From assembly GCA_020342025.1 (NCBI GenBank), contig CP070840.1, positions 1,799,988-1,805,205 of the forward strand: 5,218 nt of DNA, read 5' to 3'. The translations under genes and the position numbers were made by a program. This document shows positions 1-5,218 of the stretch, one piece after another (the stretch's first letter is position 1; every line of letters begins with the position of its first letter). The notes beneath the pieces were generated by a model. The model was given only the letters and a program-made list of their open reading frames with translations, ran no database searches and was not told the DNA's origin. This DNA is from Deltaproteobacteria bacterium. Its GTDB lineage: Bacteria > Desulfobacterota > DSM-4660 > Desulfatiglandales > HGW-15.

Positions 1-1
1 C

Positions 2-304
<303 letters not shown>

Positions 305-314
305 AGGTGATGGC

Positions 315-725
315 ATGGGACGTTTGTTTCTGGAAATCGTGACGCCCGAAAGGGTCCTGGTGAGCCAAGAAGTGGACATGGTGGTTGCGCCCGGCACTGA
401 GGGGGAATTTGGCGTACTGCCAGGCCATGTGCTCTTTCTGTCAGGTATTGTCCCAGGAGAACTTCGGTATACGTCCGGCTCCCAAAGGGAGTCTATGGCT
501 GTTACGACCGGTTTTGCCGAGGTTTCCAACGACAAAGTCTCTGTGCTGGTTGATGCAGCGGAGAAGGCGGGCGATATCGATGTGGACAGGGCACGCGATG
601 CCATGGAAAGGGCTAAAGGGAGACTGGCAAAGGAGAGAGCGGCCGAGGACATAGATTTCTTGAGGGCAGAGAACGCCCTGAAAAGGGCCATTGCACGGCT
701 CAAAGTAGCAGAAAAAGGATTATAA
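315..725 (+). CDS. atpC: ATP synthase F1 subunit epsilon
   Basis: This encodes the 136-residue epsilon subunit of F1Fo ATP synthase, the central-stalk subunit that couples gamma to the c-ring and can inhibit ATP hydrolysis. The N-terminal beta-sandwich covers about residues 1-84 and shows the family signature APGTEGEFGVLPGH (residues 25-38) and TTGFAEV (64-70). Residues about 88-136 form the two-helix C-terminal hairpin, rich in Ala, Arg, Lys and Glu, and the length is close to the usual 130-140. The ATG at 315 is supported by a Shine-Dalgarno stretch AGAGGTGA at 303-310 that overlaps the atpD stop. An ATG at 310 is in another frame. The gene is the last of the atp operon: a strong terminator follows 32 nt after its stop. 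Nothing looks damaged or unusual. Confidence 0.97.
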   Translation: MGRLFLEIVTPERVLVSQEVDMVVAPGTEGEFGVLPGHVLFLSGIVPGELRYTSGSQRESMAVTTGFAEVSNDKVSVLVDAAEKAGDIDVDRARDAMERAKGRLAKERAAEDIDFLRAENALKRAIARLKVAEKGL

Positions 726-757
726 CCCTTAAAAACCCTTCCATTAACCGGAAAAGA

Positions 758-796
758 GGCCCCGAGTTGGTTTAAACAACGTCGGGGCCTTTTTTA
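758..796 (+). terminator. Rho-independent terminator of the atp operon
   Basis: GGCCCCGA (758-765) pairs perfectly with TCGGGGCC (782-789). The stem continues inside as GTTG (766-769) with CAAC (777-780), leaving G781 as a single bulge and a short A/T-rich loop. Six T residues (790-795) follow at once. This is a textbook intrinsic terminator placed 32 nt after the atpC stop. On the opposite strand the stem is followed by TCTTTTCC, so weak termination in the other direction is possible, although no gene here runs leftward. Confidence 0.93.
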
Positions 797-833
797 TTGA
801 TTTTTTTCCAGCTAGAAGATAAAATGACAAATC

Positions 834-854
834 TAGAATTTCTAAATCGATTTA
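834..854. promoter_or_regulatory. Overlapping palindromes upstream of the zapB-like gene, possible operator
   Basis: TAGAA-T-TTCTA (834-844) is an odd-centred inverted repeat. It runs straight into a perfect 12-bp palindrome, TAAATCGATTTA (843-854). CTAGAA also occurs twice, at 812-817 and 833-838, 21 bp apart, which is two helical turns. All of this lies just upstream of a possible -35 element (TTGAAA, 860-865), where a regulator could bind. AT-rich DNA yields such palindromes by chance fairly often, so an operator role is only a suggestion. Confidence 0.25.
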
Positions 855-859
855 AGAGG

Positions 860-888
860 TTGAAATTTATAGGTTTTTGCGGGATTAA
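860..888 (+). promoter_or_regulatory. Possible sigma70-type promoter for the zapB-like/zapA unit
   Basis: TTGAAA (860-865) resembles a -35 box. With a 17-nt spacer the matching -10 position reads GATTAA (883-888), a weak match to TATAAT. A new promoter is expected between the strong terminator at 758-796 and the gene at 901, and this AT-rich stretch is the only space for it. The -10 is poor and would imply a very short 5' leader, so the exact boxes are uncertain. Confidence 0.25.
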
Positions 889-900
889 ATTAGGGGTGTC

Positions 901-1137
901 ATGGGAACAGCCGAAGACATGGATCAGTTCCAGCTGCTGGAAGAAAAGATCGATTCACTCATACAGTATATCGCCTCGCTAAAGAAGGAGAATGAATCCC
1001 TGGCAGAGAAGCTACATATTCAAGAGGGGAAGCTCACAGACATTGCGCAGGAAATGGAACAATTGAGGGCGGCTAGGGGTAAAGTCAAGCAGAGGGTTGT
1101 CACCCTGTTGGAGAAAATCGAACAAGCGGATATCTAG
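901..1137 (+). CDS. zapB: ZapB-like coiled-coil cell-division protein
   Basis: This is a 78-residue protein that is almost entirely predicted coiled coil. Heptad-like spacing of Leu, Ile and Val runs from about residue 10 to 75 (for example LLEEKIDSLIQYIASLKKEN), and a short basic stretch (RAARGKVKQR, 56-65) precedes the terminal helix VVTLLEKIEQ. There is no signal peptide, membrane segment or enzymatic motif. Its size, its all-helical nature and its position 18 nt before zapA fit ZapB, the coiled-coil factor that joins ZapA at the Z-ring (E. coli ZapB is 81 residues). Coiled coils give weak homology, so the name rests mainly on context and overall pattern. The ATG at 901 has AGGGG (892-896) only 4 nt upstream. 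ATG 919 (MDQFQ) is an alternative start, but lacks a good ribosome-binding site at normal distance. Confidence 0.72.
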   Translation: MGTAEDMDQFQLLEEKIDSLIQYIASLKKENESLAEKLHIQEGKLTDIAQEMEQLRAARGKVKQRVVTLLEKIEQADI

Positions 1138-1155
1138 TGCCGGGGAGAGACAAGT

Positions 1156-1437
1156 TTGGCGCAGCCTGTAAAAGTCAGAATCCTTGATCGCGAGTATCTC
1201 GTTACGAGCGAAGAAGATCAGGAAGAGGTACAGAGGATAGCCGAATACGTAAATGAGAAACTGAGAGAAGTGCAGAATAATACGGAAGGGCTATCCGATA
1301 AAAAAACGGCCATATTGGCTGCCCTGAATATTGCGAGCGAGTATTTTCAGCTATTGAAGGAACAGGATGATCTGTTATCCCGCTTACGGCAGCGAACGGA
1401 ATTATTGATCCATAACATTGATTCCGTAATGGGATAG
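1156..1437 (+). CDS. zapA: Cell-division protein ZapA
   Basis: ZapA is a small cytoplasmic protein that binds FtsZ, bundles its filaments and stabilises the Z-ring at midcell. The 93-residue product has the family layout. An N-terminal beta-hairpin (VKVRILDREYLVTS, about residues 5-18) leads into helix 1 (EEVQRIAEYVNEKLREV, 23-39). A long C-terminal dimerisation helix follows, containing the characteristic TAILAALNIASEYFQL (51-66). The start is TTG at 1156, supported by the Shine-Dalgarno stretch GGGGAGAG (1142-1149) about 6 nt upstream; there is no ATG at the N-terminus that would keep the hairpin. It follows the ZapB-like gene by 18 nt, so the two are probably cotranscribed. Its stop codon lies inside a potential RNA stem (1435-1488). 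It is slightly shorter than E. coli ZapA (109), as is common outside enterobacteria. Confidence 0.9.
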   Translation: MAQPVKVRILDREYLVTSEEDQEEVQRIAEYVNEKLREVQNNTEGLSDKKTAILAALNIASEYFQLLKEQDDLLSRLRQRTELLIHNIDSVMG

Positions 1438-1488
1438 GCGTTCCCACCGCTGGGTTGTGGAACAGCGGTAAATTTTACGACACGCCTA
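1435..1488 (+). other. Two-tier inverted repeat overlapping the zapA stop codon
   Basis: TAGGCGT (1435-1441) is a perfect inverted repeat of ACGCCTA (1482-1488). Inside it, ACCGCTG (1446-1452) pairs perfectly with CAGCGGT (1463-1469) around a 10-nt loop. The first arm includes the TAG stop of zapA. The inner hairpin is followed only by AAATTTTA, so it is a poor intrinsic terminator. It could protect or process the zapA mRNA 3' end, partly attenuate read-through, or be the leader of the RNA candidate downstream. The repeat itself is certain; its function is not known. Confidence 0.5.
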
Positions 1489-1492
1489 ACAA

Positions 1493-1742
1493 ATTTTGGG
1501 AAAAGGGACTGCCTGGGCTGGGATTCAGCCATATTTTGAGGTATAAAGAGGACTAATCGCACCAAGGTGAATGACATATCGTATAGCTTACAAGGTGAAA
1601 TTAAAACGATCTAAGACAAACATACCATGCTGGAGTGCACCAATCAGACAATATTTAAGCTATATTTGGGGGCCCATTTCTCACATATCGGCCCCTCTAT
1701 CTAATTGTCTCCACACTTAGGCAGCATTAGTCCCTCAGAAAT
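1493..1742 (+). ncRNA. Candidate structured RNA between zapA and rny, possibly 6S RNA (SsrS-like)
   Basis: This gene-free stretch can fold end to end. AGGGACT (1504-1510) pairs with AGTCCCT (1729-1735). The helix continues as GCCTGGG (1511-1517) with CTTAGGC (1716-1722), leaving a 6-nt bulge on the 3' side. Further in, TATAGCTTA (1582-1590) pairs perfectly with TAAGCTATA (1656-1664), and GGTG (1594-1597) can pair with CACC (1638-1641). Local hairpins are GGCTG/CAGCC (1516-1520/1526-1530, competing with the closing helix) and GGGGCC/GGCCCC (1669-1674/1690-1695). A compact alternative of about 190 nt closes with GGGAAA (1498-1503) on TTTCTC (1677-1682) and TGGGCT (1514-1519) on GGCCCA (1671-1676). 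In many proteobacteria 6S RNA, which binds the sigma70 holoenzyme, sits just downstream of zapA, and CAGCCATATTT (1526-1536) loosely resembles an E. coli 6S segment. Exact ends and identity are unproven. Confidence 0.42.
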
Positions 1743-1957
1743 CCTCACCTCTTTTTTCTCAACACTTGGAAATTGGACAGGTCGTCCTGAAACGGCAAGA
1801 CGTTTTTTGCACCTCTAGCTCGTCAAATGGGCTGAATTGTGAATGCACGAGAGTGATCTCCATTTGACTTTGCTGAGCGAATGGGCATGCATTGAGATCT
1901 TTGACAAATCATCAATTGACGCGTTCTGTAACAACACCATGAGAAAGGTGACATAAT
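1743..1957 (+). other. Remaining intergenic region and leader upstream of rny
   Basis: I see no credible gene here. A T-run (1752-1757) could mark the 3' end of an upstream transcript. AAACG (1790-1794) pairs with CGTTT (1801-1805), and three more T residues follow, giving a weak terminator-like hairpin. It is preceded by a CAGG/CCTG mini-hairpin (1778-1789). A good -35-like TTGACA lies at 1901-1906, but no convincing -10 is found 16-18 nt downstream, so an rny promoter is suspected rather than shown. Confidence 0.35.
1943..1950 (+). promoter_or_regulatory. Ribosome binding site of rny
   Basis: GAAAGGTG ends 7 nt before the ATG at 1958. It decides in favour of this start over the in-frame ATG at 1970 and keeps the full N-terminal membrane anchor. 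Confidence 0.7.
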
Positions 1958-3532
1958 ATGATCACAAATATGATAACAATTCAAATGATAGCTGCTACGG
2001 TGGCCGGCGTCATTCTCGGGGCCATCATAGGCTACTGGGTTCTCAAAAGAATGGCAAAGAGTGAGGTTGACTCTGCCAAGAAATACAAAGAGAAAACGAT
2101 CAACGAGGCCCACAGAAATGCCAAGACTATCAAAAAAGAGGCCATGCTCCGAGCCAAGGATACTCTTTATCAGATGAAGCTGGATTTTGATAAGGAGACC
2201 AAGGAAAAGAGGGAACAACTCCTGGCGCTGGAAAGACGGTTGTTTCACAAAGAGGAGATCCTAGACAAAAAAAATGAGCAGTATGAACAAAGAGAGAAGT
2301 CCGTTGCCAAGAGAGAAAAGGATGCCGCAGGCATTGAAGAAATCGTGAGGAGAAATCAAGCGGAATACGAAAGGCTCATCGCTGAGCAGCGCCGTGAATT
2401 GGAGCGGTTGGCGGGTATCTCGAGCAGGGAGGCAAAGGAATTACTCGTCAGATCCATGGAATCTGAGGCCAAACATGATGCGGCAAAGCTCATTCGCAAG
2501 ATTGAAAACGATGCCAAAGAGATGGCTAAACGGAAGTCCCAGGAGGTCCTCGCACTGGCTATTAAGAGATATGCGGGTGAGTACGTGGCTGAAAAGACCG
2601 TTTCTGTCGTCAATTTGCCCAATGAAGAGATGAAGGGTCGGATCATTGGACGGGAAGGTCGGAACATCCGGGCCATTGAAGCGGCAACTGGCGTGGATCT
2701 TATCATAGATGATACCCCAGAAGCGGTCATATTGTCCGGTTTTAATCCGGTCCGACGTGAAGTGGCAAAAATTTCCCTGGAGAGGCTGATTGACGATGGA
2801 AGGATTCACCCTGCGCGAATCGAAGAGATCGTGGAAAAGGTCAATGGAGAGATTGAGGCGAGCATCAAAGAAGCGGGTGAACAAACGACGTTTGATGTGG
2901 GCGTACACGGGATCAACCCGGAGCTGGTGAAATTGATCGGTCGTTTGAAATACCGCTCCAGTTACGCACAGAATGTACTGCAGCATTCCAAAGAGGTGAG
3001 TTTCATCTGCGGCGTGATGGCCTCTGAACTTGGATTGAACATAAAACAGGCAAAGAGGGCCGGATTGCTACATGATATCGGTAAAGCAGTGGACCACGAA
3101 GTGGAGGGTCCCCATGCACTGATCGGGGCTGATTTGGCAAAGAGGCTTGGGGAGTCAAATGAGGTGGTTCATGCCGTGGCGGCACATCATGAGGAAGTCC
3201 CTCCGGAATCCGTTTTGGCCATTCTGGTCCAGGCCGCGGATACCTTGTCAGGTGCAAGGCCAGGGGCACGTCAGGAAATGCTGGAGTCTTATGTGAAAAG
3301 GCTGGAAGACCTGGAAAAAATTGCAAATTCTTTCAATGGGGTAGGTAAATCCTATGCCATTCAGGCGGGCCGGGAGATTAGGATCATGGTGGAGGGGGAT
3401 GCGATTAATGATGATCAGGCCTTTGTCCTTTGTAGGGACATTGCCCAAAAGATAGAGAATGAGTTGACCTATCCCGGACAGATTAAAGTAACTGTTATTC
3501 GGGAAATCAGGGCGGTGGATTACGCCAGGTAA
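1958..3532 (+). CDS. rny: Ribonuclease Y, membrane-anchored endoribonuclease
   Basis: RNase Y is an endoribonuclease that starts mRNA decay and processing at the inner face of the cytoplasmic membrane. The 524-residue product has every expected part and a typical length (about 510-520). An N-terminal membrane helix spans residues 10-29 ([20 protein letters not shown]). A long charged coiled coil covers about 35-200 (Lys/Glu/Arg-rich). The KH RNA-binding domain at about 215-275 has the GxxG loop in [17 protein letters not shown], with G231 and G234. The metal-dependent HD domain at about 335-430 has H343 (LQHSKEV), the signature pair H372-D373 (LLHDIGKA), H410-H411 (AAHHEE) and D428 ([15 protein letters not shown]). 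The conserved C-terminal region ends with [11 protein letters not shown]. No key residue is missing. It stands alone after a 520-nt gap, so it probably has its own promoter or is read through from zapA. Confidence 0.97.
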   Translation: MITNMITIQMIAATVAGVILGAIIGYWVLKRMAKSEVDSAKKYKEKTINEAHRNAKTIKKEAMLRAKDTLYQMKLDFDKETKEKREQLLALERRLFHKEEILDKKNEQYEQREKSVAKREKDAAGIEEIVRRNQAEYERLIAEQRRELERLAGISSREAKELLVRSMESEAKHDAAKLIRKIENDAKEMAKRKSQEVLALAIKRYAGEYVAEKTVSVVNLPNEEMKGRIIGREGRNIRAIEAATGVDLIIDDTPEAVILSGFNPVRREVAKISLERLIDDGRIHPARIEEIVEKVNGEIEASIKEAGEQTTFDVGVHGINPELVKLIGRLKYRSSYAQNVLQHSKEVSFICGVMASELGLNIKQAKRAGLLHDIGKAVDHEVEGPHALIGADLAKRLGESNEVVHAVAAHHEEVPPESVLAILVQAADTLSGARPGARQEMLESYVKRLEDLEKIANSFNGVGKSYAIQAGREIRIMVEGDAINDDQAFVLCRDIAQKIENELTYPGQIKVTVIREIRAVDYAR

Positions 3533-3540
3533 ACTGCTCG

Positions 3541-3611
3541 CATTTATCATCTATCCTCTCACATTTAGCATTTAACATTTATCATTCTTCAAATGGTAAA
3601 TGATAGATGAT
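3541..3611. repeat. AT-rich inverted and direct repeats between rny and the next gene
   Basis: CATTTATCAT occurs twice in direct orientation (3541-3550 and 3576-3585), with related CATTTA units between. ATCATCTATC (3546-3555) is a perfect inverted repeat of GATAGATGAT (3602-3611). A longer local stem pairs 3569-3586 with 3592-3609: 18 positions with one mismatch and two G-T wobbles around a 5-nt loop. There is no G/C core or T-tract, so it is not a usual terminator. It looks more like an interspersed, miniature palindromic repeat. It lies immediately upstream of the Shine-Dalgarno of the next gene, so it could affect transcript stability or translation. Confidence 0.65.
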
Positions 3612-3640
3612 CAATGATCGATGTCTCTTAGGTGGCTGCC

Positions 3641-4060
3641 ATGAATAGTAAGACCTTATTTGACAAAAATGGAAATCCCGTGGCCTATATTGCGGATGAT
3701 TACAATACGACCATTTACCTGTGGGATGGATCTCCTGTCGCCTACATTTATGAAGGGGAGCATGTTTACGGGATCAATGGCCGCCACCTGGGGTGGTGGC
3801 TTGATGAGATCCTGTATAATGTGGACGGGCATAGGATCGGTTTTGCATCCGGCACCTGCCCTGTTGCCATTGGAAAAGAATCCCCGAAAAACAAGAAGCA
3901 GCGAGTAGAAGAAATCAGGCCGAGATGGAAGGCGCCGCCTCTGCCTAAATTGCTTTTTGATTTTGCCAGTCAAGATCTGGTGGACTTCTTGAGGGAGGGT
4001 CAGATCGCTAGGTTTTATGAAGAGCCTCTACCCGAGGAATCTCAGGAGAGCGAGACTTAG
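3641..4060 (+). CDS. Small protein with four beta-hairpin repeats (4-fold beta-flower type), function unknown
   Basis: This 139-residue protein is of unknown role. Residues about 5-70 consist of four related units, each with a tight (D/N)G turn followed by a strand: DKNGNPVAYI (8-17), WDGSPVAYIYEGE (28-40), INGRHLGWW (45-53) and VDGHRIGFASG (61-71). The turns are spaced 16-19 residues apart, which fits the family called 4-fold beta flower, a small propeller-like fold. The rest is a basic, proline-containing linker (SPKNKKQRVEEIRPRWKAPP, 81-100) and an acidic C-terminal helix (FASQDLVDFLREGQ, 108-121). There is no signal peptide, membrane segment or catalytic motif. ATG 3641 is chosen because AGGTGG (3630-3635) sits 5 nt upstream; a GTG at 3632 overlaps that site and has none of its own. 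It lies between rny and polA with 100-270 nt gaps, so no operon partner is evident. The fold assignment is from memory of the family pattern. Confidence 0.72.
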   Translation: MNSKTLFDKNGNPVAYIADDYNTTIYLWDGSPVAYIYEGEHVYGINGRHLGWWLDEILYNVDGHRIGFASGTCPVAIGKESPKNKKQRVEEIRPRWKAPPLPKLLFDFASQDLVDFLREGQIARFYEEPLPEESQESET

Positions 4061-4330
4061 GGTTTTTGCCAAAATCCCGCCTGAGATTTACTCTCCTTCG
4101 CCAAGATGCTCAGTCCGGAAGGGGGGATGAGTGGCGAGATGGGCCCTCCACAGCTTAAGGCTATGGAGAGTTCCTCCATCCATTCAGTATGCCCGCAGCG
4201 TGTCGTCGCCATAGCGGCTCTGGCGCGCCCGCGACTTTCCGCGGGGAGGCTTCACAATCCTGTCATAGAACCTGCCTATTTTCTTCTCTGTTTTTTTTGA
4301 AATATACCAATGATGAGGGGCTGATATTCA
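4061..4330 (+). other. Intergenic region upstream of polA with several potential hairpins
   Basis: No supported gene is present. Hairpins that can be read are TCGCCA/TGGCGA (4098-4103/4132-4137) with inner CTCA/TGAG (4109-4112/4128-4131), CTCCA/TGGAG (4146-4150/4164-4168), ATGGAG/CTCCAT (4163-4168/4174-4179), CGCCA/TGGCG (4207-4211/4221-4225) and CCCGCG/CGCGGG (4228-4233/4240-4245). A run of eight T residues (4291-4298) follows about 45 nt after the last one, too far for a simple intrinsic terminator. The middle (about 4190-4250) is clearly more GC-rich than the flanks. A structured 5' leader of polA or a small RNA is possible. I recognise no known riboswitch. Confidence 0.4.
4315..4320 (+). 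promoter_or_regulatory. Ribosome binding site of polA
   Basis: GAGGGG lies 10 nt before ATG 4331, slightly further than ideal. No closer purine-rich stretch or other in-frame start gives a better match, and the encoded protein has its conserved VDGSSYIHRAYHA motif by residue 11, so this start fits the family. Confidence 0.6.
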
Positions 4331-5218
4331 ATGGGCCAAGAGGGAGAAATTGTTTACCTGGTAGACGGGAGTTCCTATATCCATCGAGCCTATCATGCCA
4401 TCCAAAATCTCTCCAATTCGAAGGGTCTTCCCACAAATGCCACATTTGGCTTCACGAGGATGATCCTGAAGCTTATTGAGGAAAAAAATCCGAAATACCT
4501 TGCCGTTGTACTGGATGCGAAAGGGCCCACGTTCAGACATGAGATCTATAAGGATTATAAGGCGACCAGGCCACCCATGCCTGAGGATCTTGTCCTACAA
4601 CTCCCCTACATCCAGGCCATCTTGAAGGGTTTAGGCATAAGAACCATAGAAAAAGAGGGCTATGAGGCGGATGATGTTATCGGCACGCTGGCGAGAATGG
4701 GTGAGGAGAAGGATTTCCCGATTCTCATCGTGACGGGGGACAAGGATTTCAGACAACTCATATCCCCTAAAATATCTTTGTGGGACACGATGAAGGACAA
4801 GTATACGGATTATGACACCTTCACAAAGGAATATGGCTTGGAGCCCGCTCAGGTCATCGATCTCATGGGCCTCTCCGGCGACAGTGTAGATAACATCCCT
4901 GGCGTGCCTGGGGTGGGGGAAAAAACCGCCCTGGGCCTGATTAAGGACTTTGGTTCTCTTGAGGGCGTTTTCGAACGTCTCCAGGAGATCAAGAAGAAGA
5001 AATTGAAAGAGAACCTGGAGATGTCTCAAGAGGAGGCAGTCCTGAGCAAGAAACTGGTGACCATAGATCAGCACACCCCCATTGATGAGGACATTGCAGA
5101 TCTGAGGGTCGAGGGGCCCAAAAACCAGGAACTCGCTGAAATATTTCGGGAGCTGGAATTCAAATCACTCTGGGAACGATTCGCCGTACGTGAGGAGCAT
5201 GCAGAAAGGGATTACCGC
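4331..5218 (+). CDS. polA: DNA polymerase I, N-terminal 296 residues (3' end outside window)
   Basis: This is the start of DNA polymerase I, which removes RNA primers and fills gaps at Okazaki fragments and during repair. The frame is open from ATG 4331 to the last base. Only the 5'-3' exonuclease (flap nuclease) domain and the beginning of the linker are visible. Metal-binding and active-site acidic motifs are all present: VDGSSYIHRAYHA (D12), VVLDAKGPTFRHEIY (D62), YEADDVIG (E112, D114, D115), TGDKDFRQL (D137, D139) and GDSVDNIPG (D184, D187). The helix-3-turn-helix DNA-binding motif PGVPGVGEKTA follows at 190-200. RPPMPEDL (80-87) is also typical. The polymerase A domain, and any proofreading exonuclease, would lie beyond the window. 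A leftward open frame over 4631-5074 is only its antisense shadow. Preceded by a hairpin-rich leader, the gene probably has its own promoter. Confidence 0.97.
   Translation, partial: MGQEGEIVYLVDGSSYIHRAYHAIQNLSNSKGLPTNATFGFTRMILKLIEEKNPKYLAVVLDAKGPTFRHEIYKDYKATRPPMPEDLVLQLPYIQAILKGLGIRTIEKEGYEADDVIGTLARMGEEKDFPILIVTGDKDFRQLISPKISLWDTMKDKYTDYDTFTKEYGLEPAQVIDLMGLSGDSVDNIPGVPGVGEKTALGLIKDFGSLEGVFERLQEIKKKKLKENLEMSQEEAVLSKKLVTIDQHTPIDEDIADLRVEGPKNQELAEIFRELEFKSLWERFAVREEHAERDYR

Noticed and set aside
385..654. 89-codon + strand open frame inside atpC
   Set aside because: An out-of-frame shadow of atpC, which has full-length family homology.
797..982. 61-codon + strand open frame over the zapB-like promoter
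   Set aside because: It covers AT-rich regulatory DNA and overlaps the ZapB-like gene in another frame; there is no Shine-Dalgarno sequence and no domain.
2441..2986. 181-codon minus-strand open frame (and others at 2356-2730, 1823-2248, 3003-3326, 3248-3550)
   Set aside because: All overlap rny or its leader in antisense, have no recognisable motif or ribosome-binding site, and are explained by rny codon usage.
3541..3611. CRISPR-like or rho-independent terminator reading of the CATTTA repeats
   Set aside because: Repeat units are too short, without regular unique spacers, and the stem lacks both a GC core and a T-tract.
4059..4077. GGG-TTTT / AAAA-CCC hairpin at the end of the beta-flower gene as a terminator
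   Set aside because: It has an internal T-T mismatch, a weak A/T core and no T-run after it.
4180..4260. Possible tRNA in the GC-rich stretch upstream of polA
   Set aside because: There is no cloverleaf: no TTCGA-type T-loop, no matching 7-bp acceptor arms and no anticodon arm at the right spacing.
4106..4479. Two overlapping + strand open frames (4106-4300 and 4189-4479) across the polA leader
   Set aside because: Neither has a convincing ribosome-binding site or protein-like composition; the second runs into polA out of frame.
4631..5074. 147-codon open frame on the minus strand
   Set aside because: It lies wholly antisense to polA, whose 5' nuclease motifs are unmistakable in the + frame; its composition (Leu/Phe/His-rich, no domain) is that of a shadow frame.

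Overview
The window looks like ordinary chromosomal housekeeping DNA from a Gram-negative bacterium, most likely a deltaproteobacterium (Desulfobacterota). This is inferred from gene content: an F-type ATP synthase operon tail (atpD-atpC), a ZapB-like/ZapA cell-division pair, RNase Y and DNA polymerase I, all on the + strand with mixed, moderate-GC codon use. ZapA/ZapB is a proteobacterial-style pair. RNase Y is absent from enterobacteria but common in Firmicutes and deltaproteobacteria. No taxonomic marker gives a species.

Layout. Positions 2-304 are the last 100 codons of atpD, followed after 10 nt by complete atpC (315-725). A strong intrinsic terminator (758-796) ends that operon. A short AT-rich control region with palindromes (about 797-900) precedes a two-gene cell-division unit: a ZapB-like coiled-coil protein (901-1137) and ZapA (1156-1437, TTG start). 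The next 520 nt hold no gene but have long-range pairing potential; this is the most interesting part of the window and the place where a 6S (SsrS-type) RNA would be expected from synteny. RNase Y (rny, 1958-3532) follows. An AT-rich inverted repeat (3541-3611) then separates it from a small protein of unknown role built from four beta-strand repeats (3641-4060, beta-flower type). A 270-nt intergenic region with several potential hairpins leads into polA (4331 to the window end). The polA part seen is the 5' nuclease domain; the polymerase part lies outside.

How the genes relate. AtpD and AtpC are parts of the catalytic F1 sector. ZapA and the ZapB-like protein are Z-ring accessory proteins, probably cotranscribed. 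RNase Y is the membrane-anchored endonuclease that starts mRNA decay. PolA carries out Okazaki fragment maturation and repair. They look like neighbouring housekeeping units rather than one pathway. I found no mobile element, CRISPR array, defence system, tRNA or rRNA, and nothing that amounts to a new multi-gene system. The points worth a second look are the candidate structured RNA between zapA and rny, the beta-flower protein, the inverted repeat before it, and the competing hairpins upstream of polA.
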